Shown piece by piece: positions 1 through 7,231 of a stretch of 35,313 nt of DNA. Origin of the DNA: Candidatus Dorea gallistercoris (lineage in GTDB: Bacteria; Bacillota; Clostridia; Lachnospirales; Lachnospiraceae). The translations under genes and the position numbers were made by a program. The notes under the pieces were generated by a model. The model saw nothing but the letters and a program-made list of their open reading frames with translations. It was not told the origin of the DNA and did no database searches. The stretch covers positions 1-35,313 of the forward strand of contig DXGF01000182.1 of assembly GCA_019114065.1 (NCBI GenBank), written 5' to 3'. The stretch's first letter is position 1, and the number at the start of each line of letters is the position of its first letter.

Positions 1-2
1 CT

Positions 3-779
3 TGTACACCGAGAGTCTTAGTGCCGGGATTGTGCGCCACACATATAGGCGGGGGGATCCTCATTGCCCGCCTTGCCAGTCGGCTTGCCATGTACACTAC
101 GATACCGTCCAATGTTCCCATTGATGTTATGATCGCGATGGCGGCACAATGTCATCTTGCGTCTGCAAAACACATTGTGCCGATAACGATCGAGTATATG
201 GAGCCCTTCTTTATGCATAATGATAAAGTTGAGGAGTATATCAGCTCTGAAGTAAAAAATACGGAGCAGGAGCGGCAGCAGACACTTATGCGGAAGGCAA
301 TACAGGAAAGCCAAAGGCTTGCGGACAAGGCGAATCCGATAACGGCTCCTTTCGGGGAAGCGGTGGTGGGCGGCAGCAGTCTGGGAGTAGGCTCTCCGAC
401 CAATTGCGCGCGGATCGCACATTTTCTTGCCAAAGGAGAAGTAAAGAAAGTCAAGATAGAACTTTACGCGGAAATGTTCGCCAGACGTGCGATAAATGTT
501 CCAGGTATACTTATGGCAGCAATCGACGGTCATAGTACAAGCAACGTTACGGCTTATAAAAACAGCATGGATACTGCCCGGGAAAAAGGCGTTGAAGTTG
601 AAATTTTAGAAATCCCCGAACATTCCGTGCAGCGAGTCACTATAGAGGCGACAGAGGGAGACTCTATGGTGGAATCCATCAACAGCGCCGGTGCGCGCCT
701 TATCCTAAAGGATGCGAAGCCAAGCTTGAAACGAGCAAAAGAGATAGCGAAGGAACTAGGTATTGTGATCATAGAATAA
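3..779 (+). CDS. Unrecognised protein, 5' end outside the window
   Basis: The frame is open from the first complete codon at position 3. The GTG at 21 is only an internal in-frame candidate and has no ribosome binding site in front of it, so the gene very probably starts upstream of the window. About 258 residues are visible. There is no signal peptide or clear membrane segment. The visible part is soluble alpha/beta in character, with a Gly-rich stretch near residues 10-20 (HIGGG), a charged helix around 75-110, a Gly/Ser-rich loop (GGSSLGVGSPTN) and a Lys-rich C-terminus. I do not recognise the family. It lies 21 bp upstream of a LarA-like gene on the same strand, which suggests an operon, and near GntR and RraA-like genes, which suggests catabolism of an organic acid. 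That role is inference from context only. Confidence 0.6.
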   Translation, partial: CTPRVLVPGLCATHIGGGILIARLASRLAMYTTIPSNVPIDVMIAMAAQCHLASAKHIVPITIEYMEPFFMHNDKVEEYISSEVKNTEQERQQTLMRKAIQESQRLADKANPITAPFGEAVVGGSSLGVGSPTNCARIAHFLAKGEVKKVKIELYAEMFARRAINVPGILMAAIDGHSTSNVTAYKNSMDTAREKGVEVEILEIPEHSVQRVTIEATEGDSMVESINSAGARLILKDAKPSLKRAKEIAKELGIVIIE

Positions 780-800
780 AGGGTAAAGGATAACAGCCAT

Positions 801-2069
801 ATGAGTATTGTAAATGCATTGATCAAAGAAACACCGATTCCACGCATGATTCCGGTGGAGCAGCATTTTGAAAGAAATACGATCGTGGATATTGAAGGCA
901 GTATCAGAAAGGCAGTGGACGAGGAAGGAGTTCTGGATCAGATCTATGCGGGGATGTCCATAGCGGTCACAGCGGGAAGTCGGGGAATCTCTAATATTCC
1001 TATTGTTATTCGAACGGTAGTGCGCATGTTGAAAGACAAAGGGGCAAATCCCTTTGTGATCCCCGCGATGGGAAGCCATGGCGGGGCCACAGCAGAAGGG
1101 CAGCTTGCAATCCTGGAGTCCTTAGGTATTACGGAAGAATCTGTTTCCTGTCCGATCCATTCTTCGATGGAAGTCAGAAAAATAGGGGTTACTTTCGATG
1201 GATGTCCTGTACAGATCGATGCTTTTGCGGCTGAGGCAGACGGGATCGTTGTGGTCAATCGTGTTAAGGCCCATACCTCATTTACGGGGCCGGTTGAAAG
1301 CGGTCTTATGAAGATGATGGCAATCGGACTGGCGAAGCAGGCCGGCGCAGAAGTGTGTCATCAAGAGGGATATGCTAAAATTTCACAAAATATTTTAAAA
1401 TATGGAAAGGCAATCCTCAGTCAGGCTAATATACTTTTTGGGGTTGCTTTAATAGAAAACGCATTTGATGATATATGTGAGATCCACGCGGTCAGACCAC
1501 AAGATTTCGAAAGAACAGAAACCAAGTTGCTTAAGAGATCAAAAGAGTTATTGCCACGGATATTGTTTTCAAACTTAGATGTACTGGTTGTAGATAAAAT
1601 GGGAAAAAATATAAGTGGTCTGGGAATGGACCCTCACATTACGGGATGCTTTGCCAGCCCATATGCAAGTGGACCTCCGAGACCTGATAAACTGGTCGTC
1701 TTGGACCTGACAGAAGAATCCCATGGAAACGCGAATGGCATAGGCGTGGCAGATGTTACAACGCGCCGTCTTTTTGATAAGTTCGATCCGGAGGCAACGT
1801 ATCCGAACGCACTTACTGCCACCCTTACTGCCGCGGTACGCATACCATTGGTCATGGATAACCAGCGGCTTGCTATTCAGACAGGGATAAAAACAGCTGC
1901 CGGATTTGATAAGAAGAATATCCGTTTGGTGCGTATTCCAGATACGCTTTCTTTAAATAAGATATGGATATCGGAAGCGCTGTACAGGGAAGCGGCTGAT
2001 ACTCAGGGGATAACAGTGCTTGGGGGACCAGAATATATGGACTTCGATGAAGAAGGTAATTTATTTTGA
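801..2069 (+). CDS. LarA-like protein (DUF2088, lactate racemase N-terminal domain family)
   Basis: 422 residues, the usual length for the nickel-pincer lactate racemase superfamily. Family-like segments are visible in order: the strand and turn AVTAGSRGISN (about residues 54-64), PAMGSHGGAT (about 89-98), VVVNRVKAHTSF (about 150-162) and GLMKMMAIGL soon after. The Arg of the first motif and the His residues of the second and third resemble positions used by LarA to bind substrate and cofactor. The Asp usually before the Arg is Ala-Gly here, so lactate racemisation should not be assumed. LarA homologues include racemases and epimerases of other 2-hydroxyacids. No larB, larC or larE maturation genes lie in the window. 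It is transcribed with the preceding unknown gene and ends in a strong terminator. The family is likely; the substrate is unknown. Confidence 0.8.
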   Translation: MSIVNALIKETPIPRMIPVEQHFERNTIVDIEGSIRKAVDEEGVLDQIYAGMSIAVTAGSRGISNIPIVIRTVVRMLKDKGANPFVIPAMGSHGGATAEGQLAILESLGITEESVSCPIHSSMEVRKIGVTFDGCPVQIDAFAAEADGIVVVNRVKAHTSFTGPVESGLMKMMAIGLAKQAGAEVCHQEGYAKISQNILKYGKAILSQANILFGVALIENAFDDICEIHAVRPQDFERTETKLLKRSKELLPRILFSNLDVLVVDKMGKNISGLGMDPHITGCFASPYASGPPRPDKLVVLDLTEESHGNANGIGVADVTTRRLFDKFDPEATYPNALTATLTAAVRIPLVMDNQRLAIQTGIKTAAGFDKKNIRLVRIPDTLSLNKIWISEALYREAADTQGITVLGGPEYMDFDEEGNLF

Positions 2070-2078
2070 CAGGTTACC

Positions 2079-2124
2079 AAAAAATGAACTATCCTGCGAT
2101 CAATTGTAGGATAGTTCATTTTTT
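2079..2124. terminator. Bidirectional intrinsic terminator between convergent genes
   Basis: Two perfectly complementary 17-nt arms, 2079-2095 and 2108-2124, enclose a 12-nt loop. The arms start with six A and end with six T, so the hairpin has a U-tract in both directions. It sits between the stop of the LarA-like gene and the 3' end of the GntR gene and should end both transcripts. Confidence 0.9.
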
Positions 2125-2138
2125 AAGCCATATCCGGA

Positions 2139-2822
2139 TTATTTTTTCTTATTCATGTTTTGTGCTCTTGCTTTGGCAGGCAATGGTTTATTATATTCCA
2201 GAATTGTGCGCTCTCTGACCTGAAGAAGATGTTCTTTTAGAAATTCCTGGGCAAGTTCCACATTATGTTCCTTCATGGCTCTTACAATCTTCAGATGTAT
2301 GGACCTTGATATTTTAAAATGTTCAGGGTCTCGTGCGGAAATGCGGTTTACAATAGCAAATTGTGAAAGGAGCATATTGTAAAATTTCTCAAGACGCAGA
2401 TTACCGCCATAGGATATGATCGAAGAGTGTAAGAGGTTATTGGCATCAAAATACTGCTGTTCTGTTGAATTTTCATCAAGACTCTCAAAGGCATTCTCTA
2501 ATTCAGCAAACATTTCATCGTCCATGTATCTGCAGGCTGATGGCAGAGAATGGAGCTCAAACATGATCCGTAGCTCAAAGATTTCCTCAAGATCCTTCGT
2601 GGTTATATCTGTCACAAAAGTGCCGCGGCCCACATAATGAGATACAAGCCCTTCCCCTTCCATTCGATTCAGCGCTTCTCTTACTGGAGAACGGCTCAGA
2701 CCAAGCTGTTTGCTCAACTCAAGTTCCGGAATTGGTGAACCTAATGGGATATCGCCTGAAAGAATACCATTATATAAGTAATTGTAAACCTTATCAACTG
2801 CCGCAGATGTTCGTTTTGCCAT
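2139..2822 (-). CDS. GntR family transcriptional regulator, FCD-type
   Basis: 227 residues. An N-terminal winged helix-turn-helix (about residues 5-70) contains the GntR recognition-helix signature LGLSRSPVREALNRM. It is followed by an all-helical FCD ligand domain (about 75-215) and a Lys-rich tail. FCD regulators usually repress genes for sugar acid, hydroxyacid or amino acid catabolism and release DNA when they bind the metabolite. It is convergent with the LarA-like gene and lies just downstream of the RraA-like gene on the same strand. A palindrome between its own -10 box and start codon (2841-2865) suggests it represses itself. The effector is unknown but is probably the substrate of the neighbouring enzymes. 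Confidence 0.9.
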   Translation of the reverse strand: MAKRTSAAVDKVYNYLYNGILSGDIPLGSPIPELELSKQLGLSRSPVREALNRMEGEGLVSHYVGRGTFVTDITTKDLEEIFELRIMFELHSLPSACRYMDDEMFAELENAFESLDENSTEQQYFDANNLLHSSIISYGGNLRLEKFYNMLLSQFAIVNRISARDPEHFKISRSIHLKIVRAMKEHNVELAQEFLKEHLLQVRERTILEYNKPLPAKARAQNMNKKK

Positions 2823-2840
2823 GTAATCGCCCCCCTAATC

Positions 2841-2865
2841 GCATGTGACCGAAATAGTCGCATGC
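2841..2865. promoter_or_regulatory. Putative GntR operator palindrome
   Basis: Arms GCATGTGAC (2841-2849) and GTCGCATGC (2857-2865) match as an inverted repeat at 8 of 9 positions around a 7-nt centre. The site lies downstream of the -10 box and upstream of the gntR start, a classic place for an autorepressor to bind. Assignment to this regulator is inference. Confidence 0.5.
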
Positions 2866-2876
2866 CATTTTTTACC

Positions 2877-2906
2877 AGTATATCATGGTAACGTAAATGT
2901 TTGCAA
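2877..2906 (-). promoter_or_regulatory. Putative promoter of the GntR gene
   Basis: Read on the minus strand: TTGCAA (2906-2901), an 18-nt spacer, then TATACT (2882-2877). The palindrome at 2841-2865 lies in the initially transcribed region. Confidence 0.5.
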
Positions 2907-2949
2907 TTATAAGATGTATAGGTATCAAGTATCTGGAGGCGCAGATCCG

Positions 2950-3624
2950 TTATTCCTCTTCTGTGCATTTAAGAGAATCCAAGACGGTTTGGTACCTGTA
3001 AATATCAAATAATGACTCACCTGCGCGGAGACGTTTCATCACGTCAGCTTCCTTTGCAGTCCTGTCATTGGCGGCTTTAAGAACCTGCTGCGCTTCATTT
3101 AGAGGAACAGTCACCACACCATCAGCGTCTGCCACCACAATGTCCCCTGGATTCACGATGACACCGCCGCAGCTGATGGGATGATTGATGGTGCCAAGCG
3201 TCGCTTTAGCGGTGCCGCAGATGGAAATCTGCGCGGAGAATACAGGGAGACCAAGCTTGATGATTTCTTGACTGTCACGCACGGCGCAGTTTAATACGAG
3301 CCCCGCAAGCTTTTTTGTAAGGCATTCAACAGCAAGGACTTCTCCAAAAGGACCATTCGCTATGGCATTGCCCATATCAGCAACGATAACATCACCCTCC
3401 TGAGCCATATTTATGGCTTTGATCAACATTAAATTATCTCCGGTATGACATTGGACTGTAAGCGCGCGCCCCGCAAGACGCATAGATCTGTCCAGTGGTT
3501 TGATAGATGGGGCAAATGCATTTCGCCGTCCCATTGCTTCGTGAATAGTAGCAGAAGCCTGTCCTTGATATTGAGCAAGAATCTCATCATTACATCTTGG
3601 AATTGTTTTTATAATATTTACCAT
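2950..3624 (-). CDS. RraA-like / HMG aldolase family protein
   Basis: About 224 residues, typical of the RraA-like superfamily. This superfamily holds RNase E activity regulators and class II 4-hydroxy-4-methyl-2-oxoglutarate / oxaloacetate aldolase-decarboxylases. Family features are GDVIVADMGNAIANGPFGE, the Gly-rich signature near residues 80-100, then LVLNCAVRDSQEI containing the Arg-Asp pair used for substrate and metal binding, and VNPGDIVVADADGVVTVP near residue 165. The ATG at 3624 is preferred as start. A TTG at 3630 sits closer to the AGGAG sequence, so 3630 is a possible alternative. The gene has its own consensus promoter and may read into gntR. In this setting an aldolase or decarboxylase role is more likely than RNA degradosome control. 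Confidence 0.85.
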   Translation of the reverse strand: MVNIIKTIPRCNDEILAQYQGQASATIHEAMGRRNAFAPSIKPLDRSMRLAGRALTVQCHTGDNLMLIKAINMAQEGDVIVADMGNAIANGPFGEVLAVECLTKKLAGLVLNCAVRDSQEIIKLGLPVFSAQISICGTAKATLGTINHPISCGGVIVNPGDIVVADADGVVTVPLNEAQQVLKAANDRTAKEADVMKRLRAGESLFDIYRYQTVLDSLKCTEEE

Positions 3625-3692
3625 GATCAATATTCACTCCTATAATAATTTTTGCAGTCATAAGGTATATTTATTGTCGACTTATTGTGTTA

Positions 3693-3721
3693 ATTATAAT
3701 TCCGTGAGAAAAAATTGTCAA
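3693..3721 (-). promoter_or_regulatory. Consensus sigma-A promoter of the RraA-like gene
   Basis: On the minus strand, a perfect TTGACA (3721-3716), a 17-nt spacer and a perfect TATAAT (3698-3693). Predicted transcription starts near 3686. A GTCGAC palindrome in AT-rich flanks (near 3676-3681) lies just downstream and could be an operator. Confidence 0.85.
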
Positions 3722-3816
3722 TATATTAGAGAAGATTTTAATAAAATTTATGAATTTTTTGGGGAAAGATATAAATATTTGTTCTTTTGTGATGGTTGAT
3801 AGAGGTCAAGGAAACT

Positions 3817-3966
3817 ATGGAGCAAGAAAAGGCGACAGACAATAAAATGGGTACGGCGCAGGTAGGGAAATTAATGGTGTCGATCGGGATCCCCATTGTA
3901 TTCTCTATGATGCTTCAGGCGGCGTCCCTATTCGTGCAGATAATCCAGGAATATCAAGAAGTTTAA
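3817..3966 (+). pseudogene. MATE family efflux transporter, N-terminal remnant
   Basis: An ATG preceded by an AAGGA-like site opens 49 codons. Residues 11-37, from MGTAQVGKLM through GIPIVFSMMLQAA, match the start of MATE drug/sodium antiporters. The similarity stops abruptly after about 40 residues and the frame closes at 3966. Full MATE proteins have about 450 residues and 12 membrane helices, so more than 90% is missing. I read it as the 5' stub left by a deletion. The sequence from 3967 to about 4060 encodes nothing I recognise. Confidence 0.65.
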
Positions 3967-4066
3967 GTATACGGAGAAAGAATGATTCTCTAAAGCAGAC
4001 AGGTATTAGACAGAATACGAAAATCATAGGATAATAAGTTAAAAAGAAGTGGAGAAACGCAATTGT

Positions 4067-4228
4067 ATGGAAGGAAACATTTTGATCGTCTGCTATTCTT
4101 ATTCCGGTGAGACCCGCAGGATCGCGGAAATCATAGAAAGGCAGACAGGAGGAAAACGAAGTCAGATCTATCCAAGGCAGCCTTATCCGGCGGTTTTTGA
4201 GCGGCGTCTGAGCCAGGATCAAGATTAG
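4067..4228 (+). pseudogene. Flavodoxin-like N-terminal remnant
   Basis: 53 codons from an ATG with a GTGGAG site upstream. The product begins with a hydrophobic strand and phosphate-binding loop, ILIVCYSYSGETRRIAEII, which is the FMN-phosphate loop of flavodoxins. It continues with a segment resembling the family's conserved YP-containing stretch (PYPAVFERR). Flavodoxins have about 140-180 residues, so the rest is lost. The adjoining frame (about 4215-4292) stays open for some 25 codons and stops at the start of the next gene, and may be scrambled remains. The stub precedes a DUF362 gene, so the deleted gene may once have been an electron-transfer partner. Confidence 0.6.
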
Positions 4229-4291
4229 ACCAGAACAGGAAGGCGGCATGGCTGCGGCAGAATTTTTCGGAAAAATGAAAAGAGGTGTTTT

Positions 4292-5317
4292 ATGAGAAAG
4301 AAAGTTGTGACTATTTTGGTCGCTGCCATAACCAGCGTGGGAATGCTGAATGGATGCAGCGGTACAGGGACGGCGGCAGAAGATGAGAAAACGGCAGAGA
4401 GCATCCAGGAAGAAGCAGAGTCCACTTCTGAAAATACTGACAGAGACGATACATCAAGTTCTCCGACAGTGTATATGACGACAGATATCAGTTCAGAGGG
4501 AATGATCGCTGTCTACCAGGCTCTTCAGGCATCACCGGAGGGAAATATCGCGGTCAAACTCTCCACAGGGGAACCGGGCAGCAATTATCTTCGGACAGAT
4601 CTGATCGGAGATCTGGTGCGGTCTTTTGACGCTCCTACGATCGTGGAATGCAATACGGCATATGGCGGGTCCCGCGCTAATACAGCCATGCACTATCAAG
4701 TGGCAGAAGATCATGGGTATACAGAGATCGCGGATGTGGACATCATGGATGAGGATGGTTCTATGACCCTGCCTGTGACCGGAGGACAAAATCTGGAAGA
4801 AAATTACGTGGGAAGTCATTTTGAAAATTATGATTACTATGTGATACTCTCCCATTTCAAAGGACATTCCATGGCGGGATACGGCGGCGCCATCAAGAAT
4901 ATTTCCATCGGCATCGCTTCCGCGGAAGGGAAAGCCAACATCCACAGTGGCGGCACTGGAGGCAGTATGTGGGGAGGGGATCAGGATGCGTTTCTGGAGT
5001 CAATGGCAGAAGCGGGCAAGTCTGTTGTGGATCATCTGGACGGAAATATCCTGTATATCAATGTTATGAACCGTCTTTCCGTGGACTGTGACTGCGATGG
5101 AGATCCGGCGGAGCCTGATATGCACGATATCGGGATCCTGGCTTCCTATGATCCGGTGGCACTGGATCAGGCCTGTGTCGATCTGGTCTACGCCGCAGAG
5201 GATGGAGATTCCCTGGTGGAGAGCATCGAATCCAGGAATGGCCTGCATACTCTGGAATATGCGGAGGATATCGGACTGGGGAACAGAACTTATGAACTGG
5301 TAAATATTGACAGCTAG
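4292..5317 (+). CDS. DUF362 domain lipoprotein
   Basis: 341 residues. The N-terminus is a lipoprotein signal: MRKK, a hydrophobic core and lipobox LNGC with the acylated Cys at residue 22. A Glu/Ser/Thr-rich linker follows to about residue 55. The DUF362 domain occupies the rest, with VECNTAYGGSR and LSHFKGHSMAGYGGAIKN (about 185-205) as the recognisable core. DUF362 proteins are often fused to or paired with ferredoxin domains, but no 4Fe-4S cysteine pattern is seen here. The start is supported by an AAGAGGTG site. The signal peptide implies an extracytoplasmic, membrane-anchored form. It is followed after 15 bp by a permease gene, which suggests they work together. The function of DUF362 is not established. 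Confidence 0.8.
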   Translation: MRKKVVTILVAAITSVGMLNGCSGTGTAAEDEKTAESIQEEAESTSENTDRDDTSSSPTVYMTTDISSEGMIAVYQALQASPEGNIAVKLSTGEPGSNYLRTDLIGDLVRSFDAPTIVECNTAYGGSRANTAMHYQVAEDHGYTEIADVDIMDEDGSMTLPVTGGQNLEENYVGSHFENYDYYVILSHFKGHSMAGYGGAIKNISIGIASAEGKANIHSGGTGGSMWGGDQDAFLESMAEAGKSVVDHLDGNILYINVMNRLSVDCDCDGDPAEPDMHDIGILASYDPVALDQACVDLVYAAEDGDSLVESIESRNGLHTLEYAEDIGLGNRTYELVNIDS

Positions 5318-5332
5318 GGGCGCAGGGATACC

Positions 5333-6145
5333 ATGGAGATTTTAAGGAGAGAATTTGTTTACATATGGTATTATTTCAGCATCCAGCTTGAGCAGGTGTT
5401 TTTCTACTGGGTGGTGGGAATGGTGATCGGTTCCGCGGTCTCTGTGTTTGGCAAAGGGAAGATTTATTCCGCCTTCCAGGGCTTGGGAAAGAAAAAACTG
5501 GGAGTTTTGGGACTGATCCCTGCCAGTCTGCTTGGGATCGCCTCCCCACTGTGCATGTATGGGACGATCCCGATTGCCGCGTCCTTCTCCCAGAAAGGCA
5601 TGAAGGACGATATACTGGCGTCTTTTATGATGAGTTCTATTCTCCTGAATCCTCAGCTGCTGATCACAAGCGGCATTCTGGGGCCGGAGGCGTTAGCAGT
5701 GAGATTTTTATCCAGCTTACTGGTTGGGATCGGAGCCGGACTATGCGTGAAATTTTTCTACAAGGGCAGAAACATCAGGGCCACAGCTCCATGGTTTCTC
5801 GTGGGAGTGCTTTTGTCCGCCTTGTTCCAGAGGTATGTACCGGCAGAGGCGTTTGCGGAACTTTTCGGGGAGCAGGAAGGCTTCGGCGTGCTGCTGGCGG
5901 CCACTATCGGAGTGCCTCTTTATGCCTGCGGCGGAGGTACCGTCCCCTTATTGCAGCAATGGCTCGTCTCCGGGATGAGCATGGGTTCTGCCGCGGCGTT
6001 TATGGTCACCGGTCCCGCGACCAAGATCACAAATTTGGGGGCGCTGAAGATCGTGCTGGGGGTGAAAAGATTTGTTCTTTATCTGATCTATGTGATTCTG
6101 GTCTCCGTGGTGATCGGACTTGTGGTGGACAGGATCATGACATAA
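5333..6145 (+). CDS. Permease of the ArsP/YcgR family (PF03773, former DUF318)
   Basis: 270 residues with roughly eight hydrophobic segments. Two matching halves each carry a Cys/Gly/Pro loop, SPLCMYGTIPIAASF (about residues 72-86) and PLYACGGGTVPLLQ (about 195-208), followed by a conserved GPATKITNLGAL near residue 230. These loops are the family hallmark. Characterised relatives export organoarsenicals (ArsP) or are linked to divalent metal handling. In Bacillus subtilis the relative YcgR is encoded beside the DUF1980 protein YcgQ. Here the close partner is the DUF362 lipoprotein, while a DUF1980-like domain occurs on a G3E GTPase 17 kb away. The ribosome binding site is weak. The substrate is unknown. 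Confidence 0.8.
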   Translation: MEILRREFVYIWYYFSIQLEQVFFYWVVGMVIGSAVSVFGKGKIYSAFQGLGKKKLGVLGLIPASLLGIASPLCMYGTIPIAASFSQKGMKDDILASFMMSSILLNPQLLITSGILGPEALAVRFLSSLLVGIGAGLCVKFFYKGRNIRATAPWFLVGVLLSALFQRYVPAEAFAELFGEQEGFGVLLAATIGVPLYACGGGTVPLLQQWLVSGMSMGSAAAFMVTGPATKITNLGALKIVLGVKRFVLYLIYVILVSVVIGLVVDRIMT

Positions 6146-6178
6146 ATCTGCCTGGGCCGGAAGGAACGCAGAAATACC

Positions 6179-6201
6179 AGTGACTTGTAAAAGTCGCTTT
6201 T
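6179..6201 (+). terminator. Weak intrinsic terminator after the permease
   Basis: Arms AGTGACTT (6179-6186) and AAGTCGCT (6191-6198) pair with one G-U around a GTAA loop and are followed by a short T-run. It separates the permease from the aldo/keto reductase. Confidence 0.5.
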
Positions 6202-6246
6202 ATATATAGATATAAATGAAATAGGCAGAGTTGGGAGGCGATAAGC

Positions 6247-7113
6247 GTGGTAGGAAAAACGAAATTGAAAAACGGGATTGAAATGCCGATGGAAGGATTT
6301 GGAGTTTTCCAGGTGCCGGAAGAAGACTGTGAGCAGGTGGTCAGAGACGCCATTGAGGAAGGATATCGTCTGATCGATACGGCAAGCTCGTATCAGAATG
6401 AAGAAGCAGTCGGAAGGGCTATCAGAAACTGCGGTGTGCCCAGGGAAGAGCTGTTTGTCACAACGAAAGCGTATATCCAGCAGATGGGATATGAGAATAC
6501 GAAGACAGCCTTTGAAGAATCGCTGAGAAAGCTTGGTCTTGAATATCTGGACCTTTATCTGATCCATATGCCCTTTGGTGACTATTACGGTTCCTGGAGG
6601 GCGATGGAAAAATTGTATGAACAGGGAAAGATCCGGGCCATTGGCGTGTGTAATTTCCATCCAGACCGCCTGCTGGATCTATGCTATAACGCCAAGATCA
6701 CGCCGCAGATCGATCAGATTGAGCGGCATCCCCACTATCAGAGAGAAGAAGATCTAAAGATCATGGAAGAACTGGGGGTGAAGGCTCAGGCATGGGCGCC
6801 CTTTGCAGAAGGTTTGAAAGGCATGTTTGATGAGCCGGTCCTAAAAGAGATCGGGGACAGACACGGAAAGACCCCGGCACAGATTATCCTGCGGTGGAAT
6901 GTACAGCAGAATGTGATCGTGATCCCCAAGTCTGTCCACAAGGAGCGCATGAGGGAGAATCTTGGTATCTGGGATTTCGAGCTGAGCGCCGCGGATATGG
7001 CGCAGATCGCGTCTTTGGACAAAAGCTGTCCATCCATGCTGGACACAAGGAAGATCAGTGAAGTAAGAAGAGTCTATGATTATCTGAGGAATCCGGTGCT
7101 GACCAGCCTGTGA
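6247..7113 (+). CDS. Aldo/keto reductase, AKR5-like
   Basis: 288 residues, the length of prokaryotic 2,5-diketogluconate reductase-type enzymes. The catalytic tetrad is visible: Asp44 and Tyr49 in RLIDTASSYQNE, Lys74 in VTTKAY and His107 in DLYLIHMP. The NADPH-binding C-terminal signature is VIPKSVHKERMREN (about residues 222-236). The (beta/alpha)8 enzyme is cytosolic and reduces aldehydes and ketones with NAD(P)H. The substrate cannot be read from sequence. The start codon is GTG with GGGAGGCG 7-14 nt upstream. It is a single-gene unit with a weak terminator before it and a new promoter after it. Confidence 0.9.
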   Translation: MVGKTKLKNGIEMPMEGFGVFQVPEEDCEQVVRDAIEEGYRLIDTASSYQNEEAVGRAIRNCGVPREELFVTTKAYIQQMGYENTKTAFEESLRKLGLEYLDLYLIHMPFGDYYGSWRAMEKLYEQGKIRAIGVCNFHPDRLLDLCYNAKITPQIDQIERHPHYQREEDLKIMEELGVKAQAWAPFAEGLKGMFDEPVLKEIGDRHGKTPAQIILRWNVQQNVIVIPKSVHKERMRENLGIWDFELSAADMAQIASLDKSCPSMLDTRKISEVRRVYDYLRNPVLTSL

Positions 7114-7163
7114 ATGCCTGTTCGTTCACGTGGGTTTACAAATTAACAGATGAGAATGTTTTA

Positions 7164-7192
7164 TCGACTTATCCCCCTTTTTGTGCTATGAT
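7164..7192 (+). promoter_or_regulatory. Extended -10 promoter of the GTPase-NYN gene
   Basis: TCGACT (7164-7169), a 17-nt spacer ending in TGC, and TATGAT (7187-7192) give an extended -10 promoter. Transcription should start near 7199, which rules out the upstream in-frame codon at 7181 and fixes the start at 7232. Confidence 0.65.
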
Positions 7193-7231
7193 AATACAGT
7201 CATTATCACAGGACAGAAAGGGGTATTTTCT

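Larger units (their letters stand above)
3631..4291. other. 660-bp decayed junction without an intact gene
   Basis: It contains the RraA-gene promoter, then AT-rich sequence to about 3800, the MATE stub (3817-3966), an unrecognised stretch (3967-4066), the flavodoxin stub (4067-4228) and an open 25-codon tail in another frame. Base composition changes from AT-rich on the left to GC-rich on the right across it. No insertion sequence ends or direct repeats are visible at the edges. Confidence 0.6.

Noticed and set aside
7181-7231. 17-codon upstream extension of the GTPase-NYN gene
   Set aside because: It overlaps the predicted -10 box and has no ribosome binding site; the ATG at 7232 does.
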